Shown here in pieces: positions 1 to 12,455 of a DNA stretch of 64,000 nucleotides (the stretch's first letter is position 1; each line of letters begins with the position of its first letter). The notes below the pieces were generated by a model. The model did not search any database. It saw only the letters and a list, made by a program, of their open reading frames with translations, and was not told the origin of the DNA. Where the stretch lies: NCBI GenBank assembly GCA_021234155.1, contig JAJEKV010000003.1, positions 17,716,386 to 17,780,385 of the forward strand, in the 5' to 3' direction. Both the position numbers and the translations under genes were made by a program. The stretch comes from Isoetes taiwanensis. Its lineage: Eukaryota; Streptophyta; Lycopodiopsida; Isoetales; Isoetaceae.

Positions 1-725
1 CAATACATATCCTGGTAGTTCTGCAGTTTCGTTTAGGAATGCTCCCAAATAGAGGTTGAATCCTATGTTTGAAACATTCAGACTTATGCCATAGTATGTT
101 ATTGTTACGACAAACCATATGAAGGAGATTAGAAAAGTCCTTTTTCGTGTCTCTGAATACATAAGAGCATCCCAAAGCGTTGATGTAGTTTTTCCTCTAA
201 TCTTAAACTCACATTATTGGGTAGATTTCTGCCATTGTTTTTTGCAAATTTTCTGAGAGAATTCATGCATTCATCTATTCTTCCCTGTACAAGGAACCAT
301 GTTGGAGATTCATCTACAAAAGGCAGCATCAAGGCCAGGTATAGAATTCCTGGTATGGAGCATATGACATAGAGTTGCCTCCAAGATGAAGAAATATATG
401 ACACAGCTGGAAGTATCATGTAGCCAAAGGAAAAGAGATAAAATGTACACATCCCTACAAAGCCTCTCTTGGAGGGGCCTATAGGTTCGGTTGCCAGAAC
501 AAAAGACGTGAGACCCAGGCTTCCTGTGCTAAATCCAGTGAGTACTCTAAAAGTAAAATACATCCAATAATTTGAAGCCATGGAGGCAAGAGTGTGCAAA
601 CAACAGAGAGTATAGGCTAGAAAAGAATCTGAGAGACTACCCAGAAGACCAGCACCTGCAAAGCATGGAAGAAAACACTCCCCGATTCTGAGTTCAATCT
701 GAATGCTTTCAAGTCTGGTAAACAC
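1..725 (-). pseudogene. Organic cation/carnitine transporter-like relic (major facilitator superfamily)
   Basis: The reading frame from 725 down to about 210 holds the middle of a plant organic-cation-transporter-like protein. Visible are a GAGLLGSLSDSF segment (loop 2-3 region of the superfamily), RVLTGFSTGSLGL, VLATEPIGPSKRG and DESPTWFLVQGR, typical of this family. The helix after SDSF lacks the usual GRK/R signature, so residues are missing there. Near 205-215 the frame changes by one base: the other frame continues to the window edge with GKTTSTLWDALMYSETRKRT followed by a hydrophobic helix, as expected for the family. No amino-terminal portion is recognisable above 725. Family members are plasma-membrane or tonoplast solute carriers of roughly 500 residues. 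With a frame change, a missing loop motif and no start, I read this as a pseudogene that continues off the left edge. A sequencing indel could explain the frame change alone but not the missing parts. Confidence 0.8.
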
Positions 726-2045
726 ATGGATGCAGAGAGGTTAATTCTGCAAGATCGGGTATATGGACTTCTAATTGTTACTAAATTTGTACTTCCAATG
801 AGAGATTATTCATTGGATTATGTTTGCAAATTTGTTGTATTTTGTATCTGGAGGTGAGACATAAGAAGGGAAGCTTCTCCAATTGAAGCAACAAAATATG
901 CTCTTTGGTGTAATTTTACAGTAGCGCATCTTTATAGGTATTTATAAAACTTTTGCTATGTGGTATTAGTTTCTCTCTATCCATTTGATTAGTTGTTATA
1001 TGCTTAGAAAATATTGCCAGATTGGAATCGTGAAAGCTAGGTTGGCAGATGGGAATTGGGTTGATGTCCAGATCCCATGCTTTTACGAACTGAGTTTATG
1101 TTTTACGAACTGAGAAGTTCATGTAGTTGTATGTGCAATAGGCTCATTGTTGTACTAGGTCACAACATCCCTTTTTGTCCATATAATGTATAGTAAGAGC
1201 AATGTACAGAGGTAACCACATAGGATAGTAGGATGAACCATAATAGGGCCTCAAATCTTCTTTTCTACTACATTGGGAAGTATTCTTCTTTTTCCACATT
1301 TGTAAATATTTAAAAGTCCAAACTTTGTGATGTTATAATTAAATATGCACTGAGTATTTAGTATGTTAGTCTATCTACTACTTAAAACACATGTTTTATC
1401 TACGGAACTACCAAACGCTTTGTGAGGAATATGCATACTTCATTTATTTCGTTGAACTACTTACAAAAAAAATTGATCCGTTTCATGACGTATACCCTTT
1501 ACATAGGCACATGTATGCAAGGACTCTCCATGAACCATTTCTTTTCAATGGCCCATTGTATCTACCAACCAACTCCCATATTCCATTCTCTATTTAACAA
1601 TCACATTATAAACAACTACAACGTGACACACATCCATGGCCCACTACCTCAAATCCAATAGAAGAGAAGAGACTTGACCATGATAGACATATTGGCCACT
1701 GGGATTACCAACTTAATCTATATATGTTTTCCTATAATAAAACTACATTTAGGCCTACTTCAGTTCTCCCATTTCTCGCTTACCCTTCAATTTAGCAAGG
1801 CGATCTACATACGCTACTTCATGTTTGCCTACAATAGCACTTAACCCTAACAACGAGTCCCTTTCGATAAGGCCATTTTATTTTGTTATTACAAAGGGTT
1901 CTTTAGGTCTTACACAACCTATTTACATCAATATAGCGCACCTAGCATTAAGCTTTTGGCTCCATATATTTAAATTTCTCTACAACTTCATCATTGCCTA
2001 CAACAAACCCATAACTATGCCCGGTATAATATTGTTAAATTTGTC
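726..2045. other. No gene recognised
   Basis: AT-rich sequence with only short open frames (for example 1391-1597 and 1825-2079, +) that match no family I know and lack domain-like patterns. Confidence 0.5.
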
Positions 2046-2600
2046 TTGTTTGATAGCCATTGTAAAAGAAACAAGGTAGGCTCATTCTCAATTTATACAG
2101 ATGATTTGGGGGAGGATGTTCTAAATCTTGTCAACTACAATTGTCTTATAGACGGACTCCGTAAAACAAGGAAATCAAATGAGCCCTACAATGTTGAAGA
2201 CATGTTTTATAATTATTTCATAGATTGTTTTGTAAAGCAGGCCAGATAAAGCGCATGCTTTTCTGAAGACATGATTAAAAGGAGTTGCATTGCAGGTAAG
2301 GCAAAGAAGGCAACATGAGGCTCATTCTTTATGTTAATAAATGATTTCATGGACATGTAATCTACAATGTTTAACAAGATATGATTAGACAGGACATCTT
2401 CCAGATGATTCAGAAGGGTGCATACTGGATGAGATTCCTTCAATTCTCTTATTGTGGAGTTTGTAAGACAAACAGGATAAGTGAGAGAAATATTTTTGTT
2501 GCGGAGTTGCTTAAGAGAGGATACATTCCAGATGCTCCTGCACAAGCTTTCAGATGAGATGACTATAAATGGATGCTTCTTAGATGCTTACTATCAAGAT
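2046..2600 (+). pseudogene. PPR (pentatricopeptide repeat) protein relic
   Basis: The translation near 2120-2200 reads YNCLIDGLRKTRKSNEPYNV followed by EDMF, the core of a P-type PPR repeat (YN-LIDGL-K-G---EA---FEDM). Downstream come FIDCFVKQAR, DMIKRSCIAG and, in another frame near 2490-2560, IFVAELLKRGYIPDAPAQAF, again the second helix plus the PD turn of PPR units. Stops and frame changes interrupt the series. PPR proteins bind organellar RNA in plants and are a very large family, so a decayed copy is plausible. I see at least three degenerate repeats and no start codon or targeting peptide. It could also be two fragments brought together. Confidence 0.65.
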
Positions 2601-3574
2601 TCATTCACCATTCTAAGATCGCACAATGAAAAGATCTTGGATATTGTGAACTTTTGAAACATTGAAGAGTAATGCAGAAGCAAATAGACATTGTTGTGCT
2701 AGGTTTATGGTATGGTCATGTATATCAAGGAAAGTTGCCCATATCCAAGTTCATTTCTAGTTGTAGAAGGGCCAAGATTTACCTTATTTGCAACAAAGAC
2801 ATATTGTCATCAACGTATTATCATCCCTCATTCATCTGCACTCATATTTGAATCCATTTGGCAAAGTTGAAGACAAAATATTACACCCTAATAAGGACCC
2901 TCATGTGCTTGAATAGTCATCCTACTTATTGTAAGCAACCCAGATCTATATCACCCCCTTATCATTTTGTGCGGCCTCGAGAAGCAACTACAGACTTAAA
3001 GATCTGATAGTGGTTAATCATAAACATTAATAGATTGACATTGATGACATGGTTTGCTTTGGGATCGTTGCTTAGACAATTTTTAAATGGGGGCAAGATC
3101 TTTGCTTAGCACCATTTTTGAATGGGGGCAAAGACAAACAAAAAGCAAGATATTTACACACTTAAATGTTACTCAAGCTTGGACATCTTTCTTCTATTTG
3201 CCTAGCAGTAAGAGCTTATGATCCATTGTTCTAGTTGTTTGTTTTTATTTTAAAGCATTGCATCTTAGATAGCACCATTTCTTAGGACAGTTAGAACTTT
3301 TGTTGGACAAAATTATTTTGGTTTATAAATTTTTATCATCTTTGTGAGCATTGTGCAGTGATACTACCACCTAACATGGCCTTGCATTCTCTTATGCAGA
3401 AATCTAGTGCACTTGATATGGTTTGCAATTTGCTGGTGGAACATATTCGTATGAAAATTTTCATCCTTTTTAGACGTGCGATTTATTCTACATATTGCAA
3501 GTAAGGACATCTATAATATAAAAATAGAAAGAAACCAGACTTTGATGCTCACCTTCTGAACATTTCTTCTAATA
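2601..3574. other. No gene recognised
   Basis: Noncoding-looking sequence. A short phrase around 'gggggcaa' is repeated near 3090 and 3125, suggesting a small local duplication. Confidence 0.4.
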
Positions 3575-6010
3575 GTGATAAAGTTATTCACATGGAAAAA
3601 TCACACGAAGGATGCGCTGGTGAAAATAGATGACAAAGTGCAAATGGATAGAATGGGGAAAAAGATGCATCGGAGAATGGAGGACGTCGAGAGGTTGAAA
3701 GCTAAAATAATAGAAAGGTTGGTAGTTCTAGAAAAGCAACCAATTGATACCTTCGATAGGATAAAACCCCACTTCACTGAATTTGAGGAGCAGAATAGAA
3801 TTAAACATGACGTTGTAGTTGCTAAATCTTGGTGAGATTGTTATGAAATCCAAGGACAAGGGGCCACTAATATTGCTGGGAGATCTGAACGCACGAACAT
3901 GTCAAGAACATGCATGAATATTAGATATAGATGAAAGAGATGGACAATGGATACAATGCGAAAGAGGAAGCGAGTGGCAATGAATCACATCTGGTAGCAT
4001 GGATATCAATACAAAAGGGGAGATATTGCTAGAAATATACACTATAACAATTGCAGTCATCCATAGTGGAATGCACATAACAACATTTGGGCAAGGTAAT
4101 AAGAAAACATCCTCATTTTGGTTTAACAACGAATGTAAAGAACAAATAAGGAATACCAAACAGACGAGGGGAACATAACAATATTAAGAAGAGCTAAATA
4201 CATTAAAATATTGAAATCCAAGAAAAGTAGAAACCTAAGACAACGCCAATGGAATCTGGCCAACCAATTGAAGCGATACCCAAAAAGCTAGATTGGGGTA
4301 AGGATAATAACAGGAATCTGGAAAGCATCGATTGGATCCAGTATCTAGTAAAATAGGAGCAACACCAATAATCGCCCCAGAGGAAAAACACATATTTAGC
4401 TTCACCCAACAGGAAGTAACAAGGGCCTTACAAAGATATCAAACAATAAAATGGACTAACAGTGGAGATGCTCAAATACGTAGAACCGCTCATAGGGGGA
4501 TATTCCCATATATTTTCAATAGAATAGAATAGAATAGGTTTTTAGCGTCCACGGAGACCAACTGGCCTATGGGACCCAAACAAAAAGAGAGCAGCAAAGC
4601 ATATTACACGACGAGATTAAAAACCCCCGCCCGGCGGGTTTTCGAGGGAAAACCTTAGCGATAATAAGCATCTTTGGCCACTAATATAATTGCATAGGGC
4701 GGTTCAAGACCGTCCCCGTAGGACACAAACGAAGTCCGTGCATCCATAACCTCCCCGGAGGTATGACCCCAACAAACCCACCGCCAGTAGTAGTCAATAA
4801 CCCATGCAATGGTGGCCGGGCACTAGTAGTCGAACATACCTCTCTGATATGGGCAAATCTTGCAGATCTGGAGGGTATGACATTCATCCTCAATCGCATA
4901 CCGGTGGCAACACTGGCAAAGCCTTTGCTCTCGTGCTTCCCGAGCCCAACGCCCTGTTTCAATGCGGAGGCGATGTGCACCCGTGCGAATGGAGGCTATA
5001 AGTCTGCGCTTCTTCATGGGCAGCTGGGTGTACAAGTACTGGTGTGGGCCTCTTGTGAGCCTAGGATTGACTTGCTGCTGATAGTGTGCCAGCTTAACGT
5101 GCGTCAGAGCCTCTGCATCCCAGAGCTTGCGAAGGAAAGTAGCATCCAGGTACAGTTTAAGTGCCTCGCGATCTTTCTTTGTCCTGACCTGGACGCATCT
5201 GTTTGCCTGCACGCCCCAGCGTGAGAACCACTGAGCTTGCTTGTCTTTCAATGAGATAGTGCATACAGACATGCCAGAAAAACGACAATATAATAAGTTG
5301 ATTGCATTACACAAAGAGGGAAAGAACGAAGCGAGCAAACACAAGACTATAATGGTATGCTCAATCTTTACCAGATAGTTTGGAAAGGTCCTAGATGAGA
5401 AACTTAAGCATTGGGTAGAAACAGGAAAGCTAAGGGCTCAAAGACATGCGGGATTTAGACTAGACCACTCGACCACGAATCACCTAGTCACTTTAAGGAT
5501 CATGGTAGAACATGCAAGAGACCAGGATAAAAAAATAAATAAAAAAAAATCATATGTGGTTTTGTGGATTTCAAAAAAAGCATTCGGCACAGTTCCTAAG
5601 GAAAACCTACTACAGATAAAACTACAGGTGCCAGAGGGGCGAGTAGAGTCAATTGTCAGGCTGCATCTACGGGTCTATGCAAAGATGGAAGATGAAGGAC
5701 AGGAAAGTATATGTGATACAGAGGTAAAAGAGGGATGTCCTCTATCTCCACACTATTGAAATCTACATAGACGCGCTCCAGGAGTGATGTAAGTTAGAGG
5801 AACGCGCAATATACATCTTTAAATCCGAAGATAACGATAAATTCCTGCATGTCCAAGAAGCCAACTATAAGTGAGATGCGGATAAGCCCCCATGATGGCT
5901 AAAACAACATTGCATTATATGCTGATAGCATCCTCCCTTTGGAGAAATCTCGCAGATGCTACATAAGTCCAAGGTCCGCCAAGTCGAAGGGACATAAATG
6001 TATTCTAATC
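3575..6010 (+). mobile_element. Decayed non-LTR retrotransposon (LINE), interrupted by a second LINE
   Basis: Around 3844-4100 the translation gives KGPLILLGDLNARTCQEHA and further residues typical of the apurinic-like endonuclease of LINE ORF2 (GDLNAR motif). At 4332-4503 comes the linker before reverse transcriptase. After an insertion (4504-5250), 5251-5760 continues with LHKEGKNEASKHKTIM, FGKVLDEKLKHWVETGKLRA, QRHAGFRLDHSTTNHLVTLR, SKKAFGTVPKENLL and EGCPLSPH, the ordered blocks of reverse transcriptase. The catalytic YADD box is present near 5908 as YADS, a substitution expected to abolish polymerase activity. Several in-frame stops and frame changes confirm inactivity. Neither a 5' end nor a tail is clear, so both ends are approximate. 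Confidence 0.8.
4504..5250 (-). mobile_element. 5'-truncated LINE of family A ((ATTCT)n tail), nested in the LINE at 3575-6010
   Basis: Read on the minus strand, the element begins with WFSRWGVQANRCVQVRTKKD and continues through LTRGPHQYLYTQLPMKKRR and RIETGRWAREAREQRLCQCC to a Cys/His cluster, the zinc-knuckle-like C-terminus of a LINE ORF2. It then runs through a conserved 3' UTR containing a GC-rich hairpin (CCCG...CGGG) and ends in a run of ATTCT repeats. The same segment occurs at 10563-11035, 17429-18828 and, inverted, at 57692-58484. The 5' cut lies inside the cysteine-domain-upstream region. TTTCAAT appears at both borders (about 4510 and 5252), a candidate 7-bp target duplication overlapping microhomology. 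Confidence 0.85.
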
Positions 6011-6094
6011 TACGATATTCTATTCCTCGACGCTAAATTCGGCATATTCATGAGAAAATGCTAGGATCAAGTGATCCTAAAAAGAGAAGTACAT

Positions 6095-6179
6095 AGGAAA
6101 GTTCATTTACTGGACTTTCCTGACGTGACGTGGGGAGGTAGGTTGTCATGCGAGGAAAATCCAGTAAATGGACTTTCCT
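6095..6179. promoter_or_regulatory. Inverted repeat upstream of eIF3b
   Basis: A 27-base segment (6095-6121) recurs in inverted orientation at 6153-6179 with two mismatches, separated by about 31 bases that include TGACGTGACG (two TGACG cores, the type bound by plant bZIP factors). A smaller inverted repeat, GGATCA-AG-TGATCC, lies at 6063-6076. The segment is about 220 bases before the eIF3b start codon and could be a foldback insertion or part of its promoter. The bZIP reading is inference from the core motif only. Confidence 0.5.
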
Positions 6180-6400
6180 ATAACGTGGATGACAGATAGG
6201 CGTCCATTCCGTGCCACATGGCGGCCAATCCAACGGTCACAGAAAAAAAAAGAAAAAAAGAAAACGGAATGTTAGTATATGAATTTCCTGGAAATGAAAA
6301 TATGGCAGAATCGCGTCTATCTGTTGTTTACGTACTGTGATACACCCTAAAGTATAGGGGAATTTTTTTAGGGTTGTCGTGTAAGGGTTTTGTATCAGAG

Positions 6401-9398
6401 ATGGCGGACCCTGAACAGGAGGCCCCCAAGGTAGCGATCAATATTGATTGGTCTCAAGTTCGGCTCGATGAAATCCAACTTCCACCCGGCGAAGACATGG
6501 GCATCAAGAGGTAATTCTTGTTTGTTACTTGTTTGATTTTGTCACTTTTGGTTGAGTGCATTCATAAACATCTTTTGCCACGTAACAGTGAAGATGAGAA
6601 GGAAGAGGAAGAAATACAGGAAACAGAAACAGGTTTTGGCAATATAATAGTAGTGGATAACTTGCCAATCGTGGCGCCAGAGAAGTTTGGAAAACTTGAA
6701 ATCGTGATTCGCAAGATTTTTGGTCAAATTGGAAGCATAAGGGAGAGAGGATTTTGGATGCCGACTGATCTTGAAACAGGAAAGAGCAAGGGCTATGCAT
6801 TTATTGAGTATTCTACCCCTCAAGTATGTGGTTGAAGTTTTTGAGATTTTTCGTTTTACCGCAAAAGCTTTAAGCAGCAAATTTTCAGCTGCCACAAGGT
6901 CATAGTGGAGAGCGCAAATGGAAAAATAATTTTACAGTGTTGAGATTGTTAACATTTTCTACTCGTTTGATGGGAAGATTATGATAACTTCGTTTGTTGC
7001 AACCTCTTTATACAGGAGGCAGAAACTGCAAAGGAACAGACAAATGGTTATAAATTGGACAAAGCTCATATATTTACTGTAAACATGTTTGATGATTTTG
7101 AAAAGTATACAAGAGTACCAGATGAATGGGCCCCTCCAGAGACTAAACCATATACACCGGGGGTATGTTTTTTCCATCCTTCAGAATTTGTTCGTCATTT
7201 TGATTACTTAATTGTTGATTTTGCGGTTCACTTCAGGAGAATCTGTTAGCCTGGTTAACAGATGAGCGTGGTCGTGATCAGTTCGTGATCAGATTTGGGT
7301 CAGAAACTGAGGTTTACTGGAATGATGCACGTCTGAAGAAGCCAGATCCTGTATACCATCGCTCGGTATGACTGATAAAGGAGTTCAAAATTTCCTGATG
7401 AAAAATGAATTGAGTATGTTTGCGGGCCAGTTTTGGACAGAGAGCTTTGTGCAATGGTCACCCCTTGGTACATATATTGCAACAATACATAGACAAGGAG
7501 CTGCTACTTGGGGAGGGGCGCAGACATTTAATCGCATTATGCGTTTTGCTCATCCACAGGTAAGCACGGGCCATTTGTATTGATAATGCTGCTACACATA
7601 AAACTTAAAATGTTCACATTTCGAACAGGTTCGACTGATAGATTTTTCACCAGGGGAAAGGTACCTTGTGACATACAGCAGTCATGAGCCAAATTCGCCG
7701 CAAGACACTCAGGCAGGCTAACTGACTCATATTTTCTTTTTTATTCTTCGCATGTGACTTTATATAAATCCCTGTGCAGAGAGTCAGCTTAAATTTGATA
7801 AATCCCTGTGCAGAGAGTCAGCTTAAATTTGTTTGATATTCGAACTGGAAAGATTCTTCGCGAGTTCAAGGGAAGCGCAGATGATTTTGTTACAGGTGGG
7901 ACTGGTGGAGTTGTATGGCCAGTCTTCAGGTGAATGCTCCTTTTGAGAAATACACTTCATTTCATGAATGATGCTAATATTTATATTTGGTGCTTGTAGA
8001 TGGGCAGGAGGACGTGATGACAAGTACTTTGCCAGGATAAGTAAGAATGCGATAAGTGTGTATGAAACTGAGACAATGGGGCTTTTGGATAAGAAATCTA
8101 TTAGGGTCGATAACATTATGGATTTTAGCTGGTCTCCCTCAGATCCGTTGCTGGCCCTTTTTGTGCCAGAAGGTGGCGGAGGAAACCAGCCGGCGAGGGT
8201 CTGTGCCAAGGGACTGCTTTCACTTTGCATTAATATGTTGTTTCTTTTTAACGTTTGTGTCCTTTATGGCAGGTCAGTTTAATGCAAATTCCGTCCAGGG
8301 AGGAGTTAAGGCAGAAGAATCTATTTAGTGTGAGTGAATGCAAGATGTACTGGCAGAGCAATGGAGACTACCTCGCAGTTAAGGTAGACCGCTACACAAA
8401 AACAAAGAAGAGTACCTACACTGGTTTCGAACTATTTCGGATAAAGGAAAGAGATATACCTATTGAGGTCTTAGAACTAGAAAACAAGAATGATAAGGTT
8501 ATTGCATTTGCATGGGAACCCAAAGGCCATCGCTTCGCTATAATACATGGAGATGGTAGTAGACCAGATGTGACATTCTATTCTATGAGGAGCCCCACCA
8601 ATGTTGGCAGGGTAACTAAGCTGTTGACCTTGAAAAGTAAACAAGCTAATGCACTTTACTGGTCTCCAATGGGTCGCTATCTTGTGATTGCTGGTTTGAA
8701 GTCATATAATGGTCAGCTGGAGTTCTATAATGCAGACGAGATGGAAACAATGGCAGTAGGGGAGCACTTTATGGCCACTGATGTCGATTGGGATCCAACT
8801 GGAAGGTTTGTGGTTGTAAATTTTGTACTACTTTGGAAAATTAAAGTTTTGACATTAAATTTTGAATCACAGATACGTTGCAACAACTGTTACATCTACG
8901 CATCAAATGGAAAATGGGTATAATATATGGTCTTTCCATGGCAAACTGTTGTATCGGGTCCTACGTGACAAATTTTACCAAGTAAGGAAATAGTGTTGGA
9001 TATTTGTCTTTTTGCTTTAGATTGGTGGTTGAACATTTTATGCTTTACAGTTCTTATGGCGGCCAAGGCCACCTTCGCTACTGAGTGCTGAAGACGAGAG
9101 TGAGATCGCAAAGAATCTGAAGAAATACAGCAAAAAGTATGATGTTGAAGACCAGGAGTCATCTTTGATTTCTAACGCTCAAGAAGTTGAGGAAAGGCGT
9201 AAACTGGTAGATGAATGGAGGAGCTGGGTAGCAGAATGGAAGAGACTAAATGAAGAGGAGAAAGCTGATAGGCAGGCTCTGAGAGATGGGGAACCAAGTG
9301 ACGAGGAAGAGGAATACGAGGCTGAGGAGGTTGAAGTCGAGGAAATCATTAACATTGAAGAGGAAGTAGTGTCATATGGCTTTGAACAGTTGGACTAA
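6401..9398 (+). CDS. eIF3b: Eukaryotic translation initiation factor 3 subunit b (eIF3b), complete, 11 exons
   Basis: Exons I can join in frame: 6401-6510, 6589-6823, 7016-7162, 7237-7365, 7431-7559, 7629-7712, 7814-7929, 8000-8198, 8273-8805, 8873-8981 and 9051-9398. They total 2139 bases, coding for 712 residues, the normal length for plant eIF3b. The start MADPEQEAPKVAINIDWSQV opens an acidic N-terminus. An RRM follows at about residues 56-140, with NIIVVDNLPIV and RNP1-like KGYAFIEYS. Next comes the WD40-like beta-propeller: FWTESFVQWSPLGTYIATIH, WPVFRWAGG, YWSPMGRYLVIAGL, DVDWDPTGRYVATTVTS. The end is WRPRPPSLLSAEDE with an acidic tail. eIF3b is the scaffold of the eIF3 complex on the 40S ribosomal subunit in cytoplasmic translation initiation. 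Introns are short (65-192 bases). Intron 6 has a GC donor, and its acceptor lies in a 34-bp duplication. No damage to the frame is seen. Confidence 0.95.
7764..7831 (+). repeat. Perfect 34-bp tandem duplication across the intron 6 3' splice site of eIF3b
   Basis: Copies 7764-7797 and 7798-7831 are identical and each carries the acceptor GTGCAG followed by AGAGTCAGC. Protein similarity requires use of the second acceptor (exon from 7814). Use of the first (from 7780) adds 34 bases, shifts the frame and meets TGA a few codons later. Confidence 0.9.
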
Positions 9399-10562
9399 TC
9401 GAGTGCATTGTAGTAGCACTCAGTTGTGACCGAATGTAAACGTATTGGAAGATCAAGCATTCAGAACCATTCTTGTGTTACTTGATGTTCAGCGGTATTT
9501 TGCATGCGTCATAGCATCTGGAGCAGTGGAATCGCCTGAAGGGAAATGCGCTTCAGGAAATTTTGAAATTGCTAACTGCTCAGTAATTCAATTGTGCAGA
9601 TCATGCCAGCAAATTTGATAGAATTATATCAATATTGTTTTATTTTTTTTAGCGTATATAAAAATTGGGGAAAGGTATTAAGCAGGGGGGTTTGGTCGCG
9701 TAAATGCTGGGGGCGAGCTTCAGACCAGGGCAAAAAAGGCACGTCACATGATGGATACCATCCGGCAGTTTGCACGGCTCTCTTTACTGCCAAATGCTTG
9801 CCGCCAGTTTTCTTGCAGCATTATAATCTTGCAGATCAGAAATCAAATGCAGATGTAGCCAATCAACTGCTTATCTAATCCTCTACCGCGACATTTCTTG
9901 TTGAATTTATCTGTGTTAATATGTTAATTTATTGTAAAACGCAGTGCAGATTAAAATTAAGGCCATATTTTTTCATCATCAAGTGTGAGTTAGAAGAATA
10001 TACAGAAGGAAGAAATTTTACTGGCGGATTTGCTTATGAAGAATATACAAAAAGAATCTCTTATAAAGGAGTTGCAACAAGAATCAAAGACGGAGCATTA
10101 AATTATTGCAAGAGCAGAGATGCAAGACGTGCATGTCAGAGACAGAGCTAGCTTGCTACATTACAATCTACCTGAAGGGAAAAAAAATTTACTGCAATAT
10201 ATGCAGCTGCGGAAATGCAGGAAACTTGAGAAATAATATTGCTGCAACGATCAACAAACCGTCTCAAAATAGCTCCAACCATGTTTACCACTACCATGCT
10301 TCTTCAGTACACAAGTACACAGTTTCTTCCTGTTCAAAACCTCTTAGCTATTCCATTTGTATTCGATTTATATTTCTGGTTACCCAATTCTTAGAATCTT
10401 TAAATCTTTTGGAGATCTTACTAGTTTACTTATTATCAGCTACTGAATTTCCTTCTCTAAAACCTTATCCTTGAATTTGCGTGTTTACGAAGGTGTTCTT
10501 TAGTGATTTTAACTTGAATTAATTTCTTTTTTATGCCTTAACAAGATTTAGATTTTGCTAGA
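9399..10562. other. eIF3b 3' region and spacer, no further gene recognised
   Basis: The first few hundred bases presumably hold the eIF3b 3' UTR. Open frames at 9594-9878, 9921-10151 and 10106-10474 (+) have no recognisable family features and uneven composition. Confidence 0.4.
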
Positions 10563-11035
10563 GAATAGAATATAATAGAATAAAATAGAATAGATTTTTG
10601 GCGTCCACGGAGACCGATTGGCCTATGGGACCCAAACAAAAAAGAGAGCAGCAAGTGTATTACTGACAGGATTAAAAAACCCCCGCCTTCACCCCCGCCC
10701 CGAAGGGTTTTCGAGGGAAAAACCTTAGCAGTAATAAGTATGCTGGCACGCTGTACAACTGTATAGGACAGTTCAATATCGTCCCGGAGGACACAACTGA
10801 GTCCGTGCATCCATAACCTCCTGGAGGTATGACCCCAACAAACCCACTGACGCCGTAGTCAATAACTGATGCAACGGCTGGCCAGACACTAGTAATCGAA
10901 TATATCGCTCTCGGATATGGGCAAATGCTGGGCAGATCTGGAGGGCATGACATTCATCCTCAATGGCACCCTGGTGGCAACACTGGCAAAGCCTTTGCTC
11001 TCGTGCTTCCCGAGCCCAACGTCCCGTTTCAATGC
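10563..11035 (-). mobile_element. 5'-truncated LINE of family A, 3' end only
   Basis: This has the same 3' UTR and terminal coding segment as at 17429 (EDECHALQICPAFAHIRERY region followed by LLGSYLQEVMDAR) and ends in imperfect ATTCT repeats at its left (3') edge. It is cut just upstream of the Cys/His cluster, near 11035. The GC-rich 3' hairpin contains an extra duplicated 'cccgcc' block compared with the other copies. Confidence 0.85.
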
Positions 11036-12287
11036 GAAGAAAGCTCTAGTGTTTACATTGAATCTCCTTTAAGCCTTTCCTTCTCTAACACTTTCCTTCC
11101 AAGCCAAAGCCAAATTTTGAATGTTTGTGTTAAGTTTGCCTTAGAGGAAATTCTAAGGTGCTTCATTCCCTAATTCGTTTCTTTGTCTTAAGCCTAGCTT
11201 AAAACTTTGATTCTTGTATTGTAACCCATTATTTTGGTTCTGATCCTCTATATTACTAAGCCTGTTACAGATAACGTTTTGGGACAACTAGTATGACTGC
11301 AGCATAATAGTTGCTCTTGTAAATTGTTAGCCTTAAGGGATAGTCACATTTTTAGCCTTAAAAACTACCAATCAAGGTTGTAACCATGGAATAGATTATA
11401 TTAATTTGCTATATCATTCCTCGCGAAGGGAAGGAATTGATATGGTGGACTCGAGGAGAGGCTATAAGAACAATAGAAAGAGAAAGAAAGTCAAATGTCT
11501 ATGCCAAACCATTTAATGGAACATCTAAGTCAAATTATATAGATGATATTGTTTGACCTTTAGGAAACAATGGAAGAGAAAGGGAAGCAACACCTTTTTT
11601 ATAAGAAAAAGGCATCAAACCTTTTAGAAAACATCATCGGACTGCCTTTGTGACATCGTGGATCAAAGGCAGACAACTACAATACTTGTTGGACGAACAC
11701 TACAGTACTTGTTGGATGAACACTGCTAACAAGATAAAGTGATCAGTACGGCAAAGATTTGCAACGAATTCCAATCTAACACTACAGTACTTGTTGGATG
11801 AACACTGCTAACAAGATGAAGTGATAAGTAGGGCGAAGATTTGCAACGAATTCCAATCTAGTTTTAGATACAAAACATCTTCTTCTAATTCCCCTTAAAA
11901 CCTTCTAAATACTAAGTCTAAACACTTGGCGTAGTGATTGTTTGATTGGGGAATCCTTTAGTTCTTATGTGCATTCCCGATTTTAGCATATTCTTAAGAC
12001 TATTTCCTTGAATTTGTTTGTGATTTTGCTAGAGCGGAGCTTCTAGTGGTTAAATTGGTTTTCTCTTAAAGCTTTCCTTCTTCGAAACATTCAGTCTTTC
12101 TTGGAGTTTCTCTTGCTCAGGATAGCTCTGTTGTGGTAATGTGTTTAATTCCTTTATCTCCTATTGATTGTTCTTGCAGATATAACATTGGGATTGCACT
12201 TCAGATCAAAGCCAAGCAAACGGCACCACAACATAAAGTATGCATCGAAATATAGCTACAAAGGGGAAGCATCTATATATCTCTCAA
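11036..12287. repeat. Spacer containing an 82-bp tandem duplication (11697-11860)
   Basis: Copies 11697-11778 and 11779-11860 are nearly identical, and a partial third copy (about 20 bases) precedes them at 11676. The rest has no recognised gene. The translation near 11620-11700 (FVTSWIKGRQLQYLLDEHY) looks protein-like but I cannot assign it. Confidence 0.6.
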
Positions 12288-12451
<164 letters not shown>

Positions 12452-12455
12452 AGAA

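Noticed and set aside
4763-5224. 153-residue plus-strand frame
   Set aside because: Antisense shadow of the family A LINE coding end. The same shadow occurs at 17760-18137.
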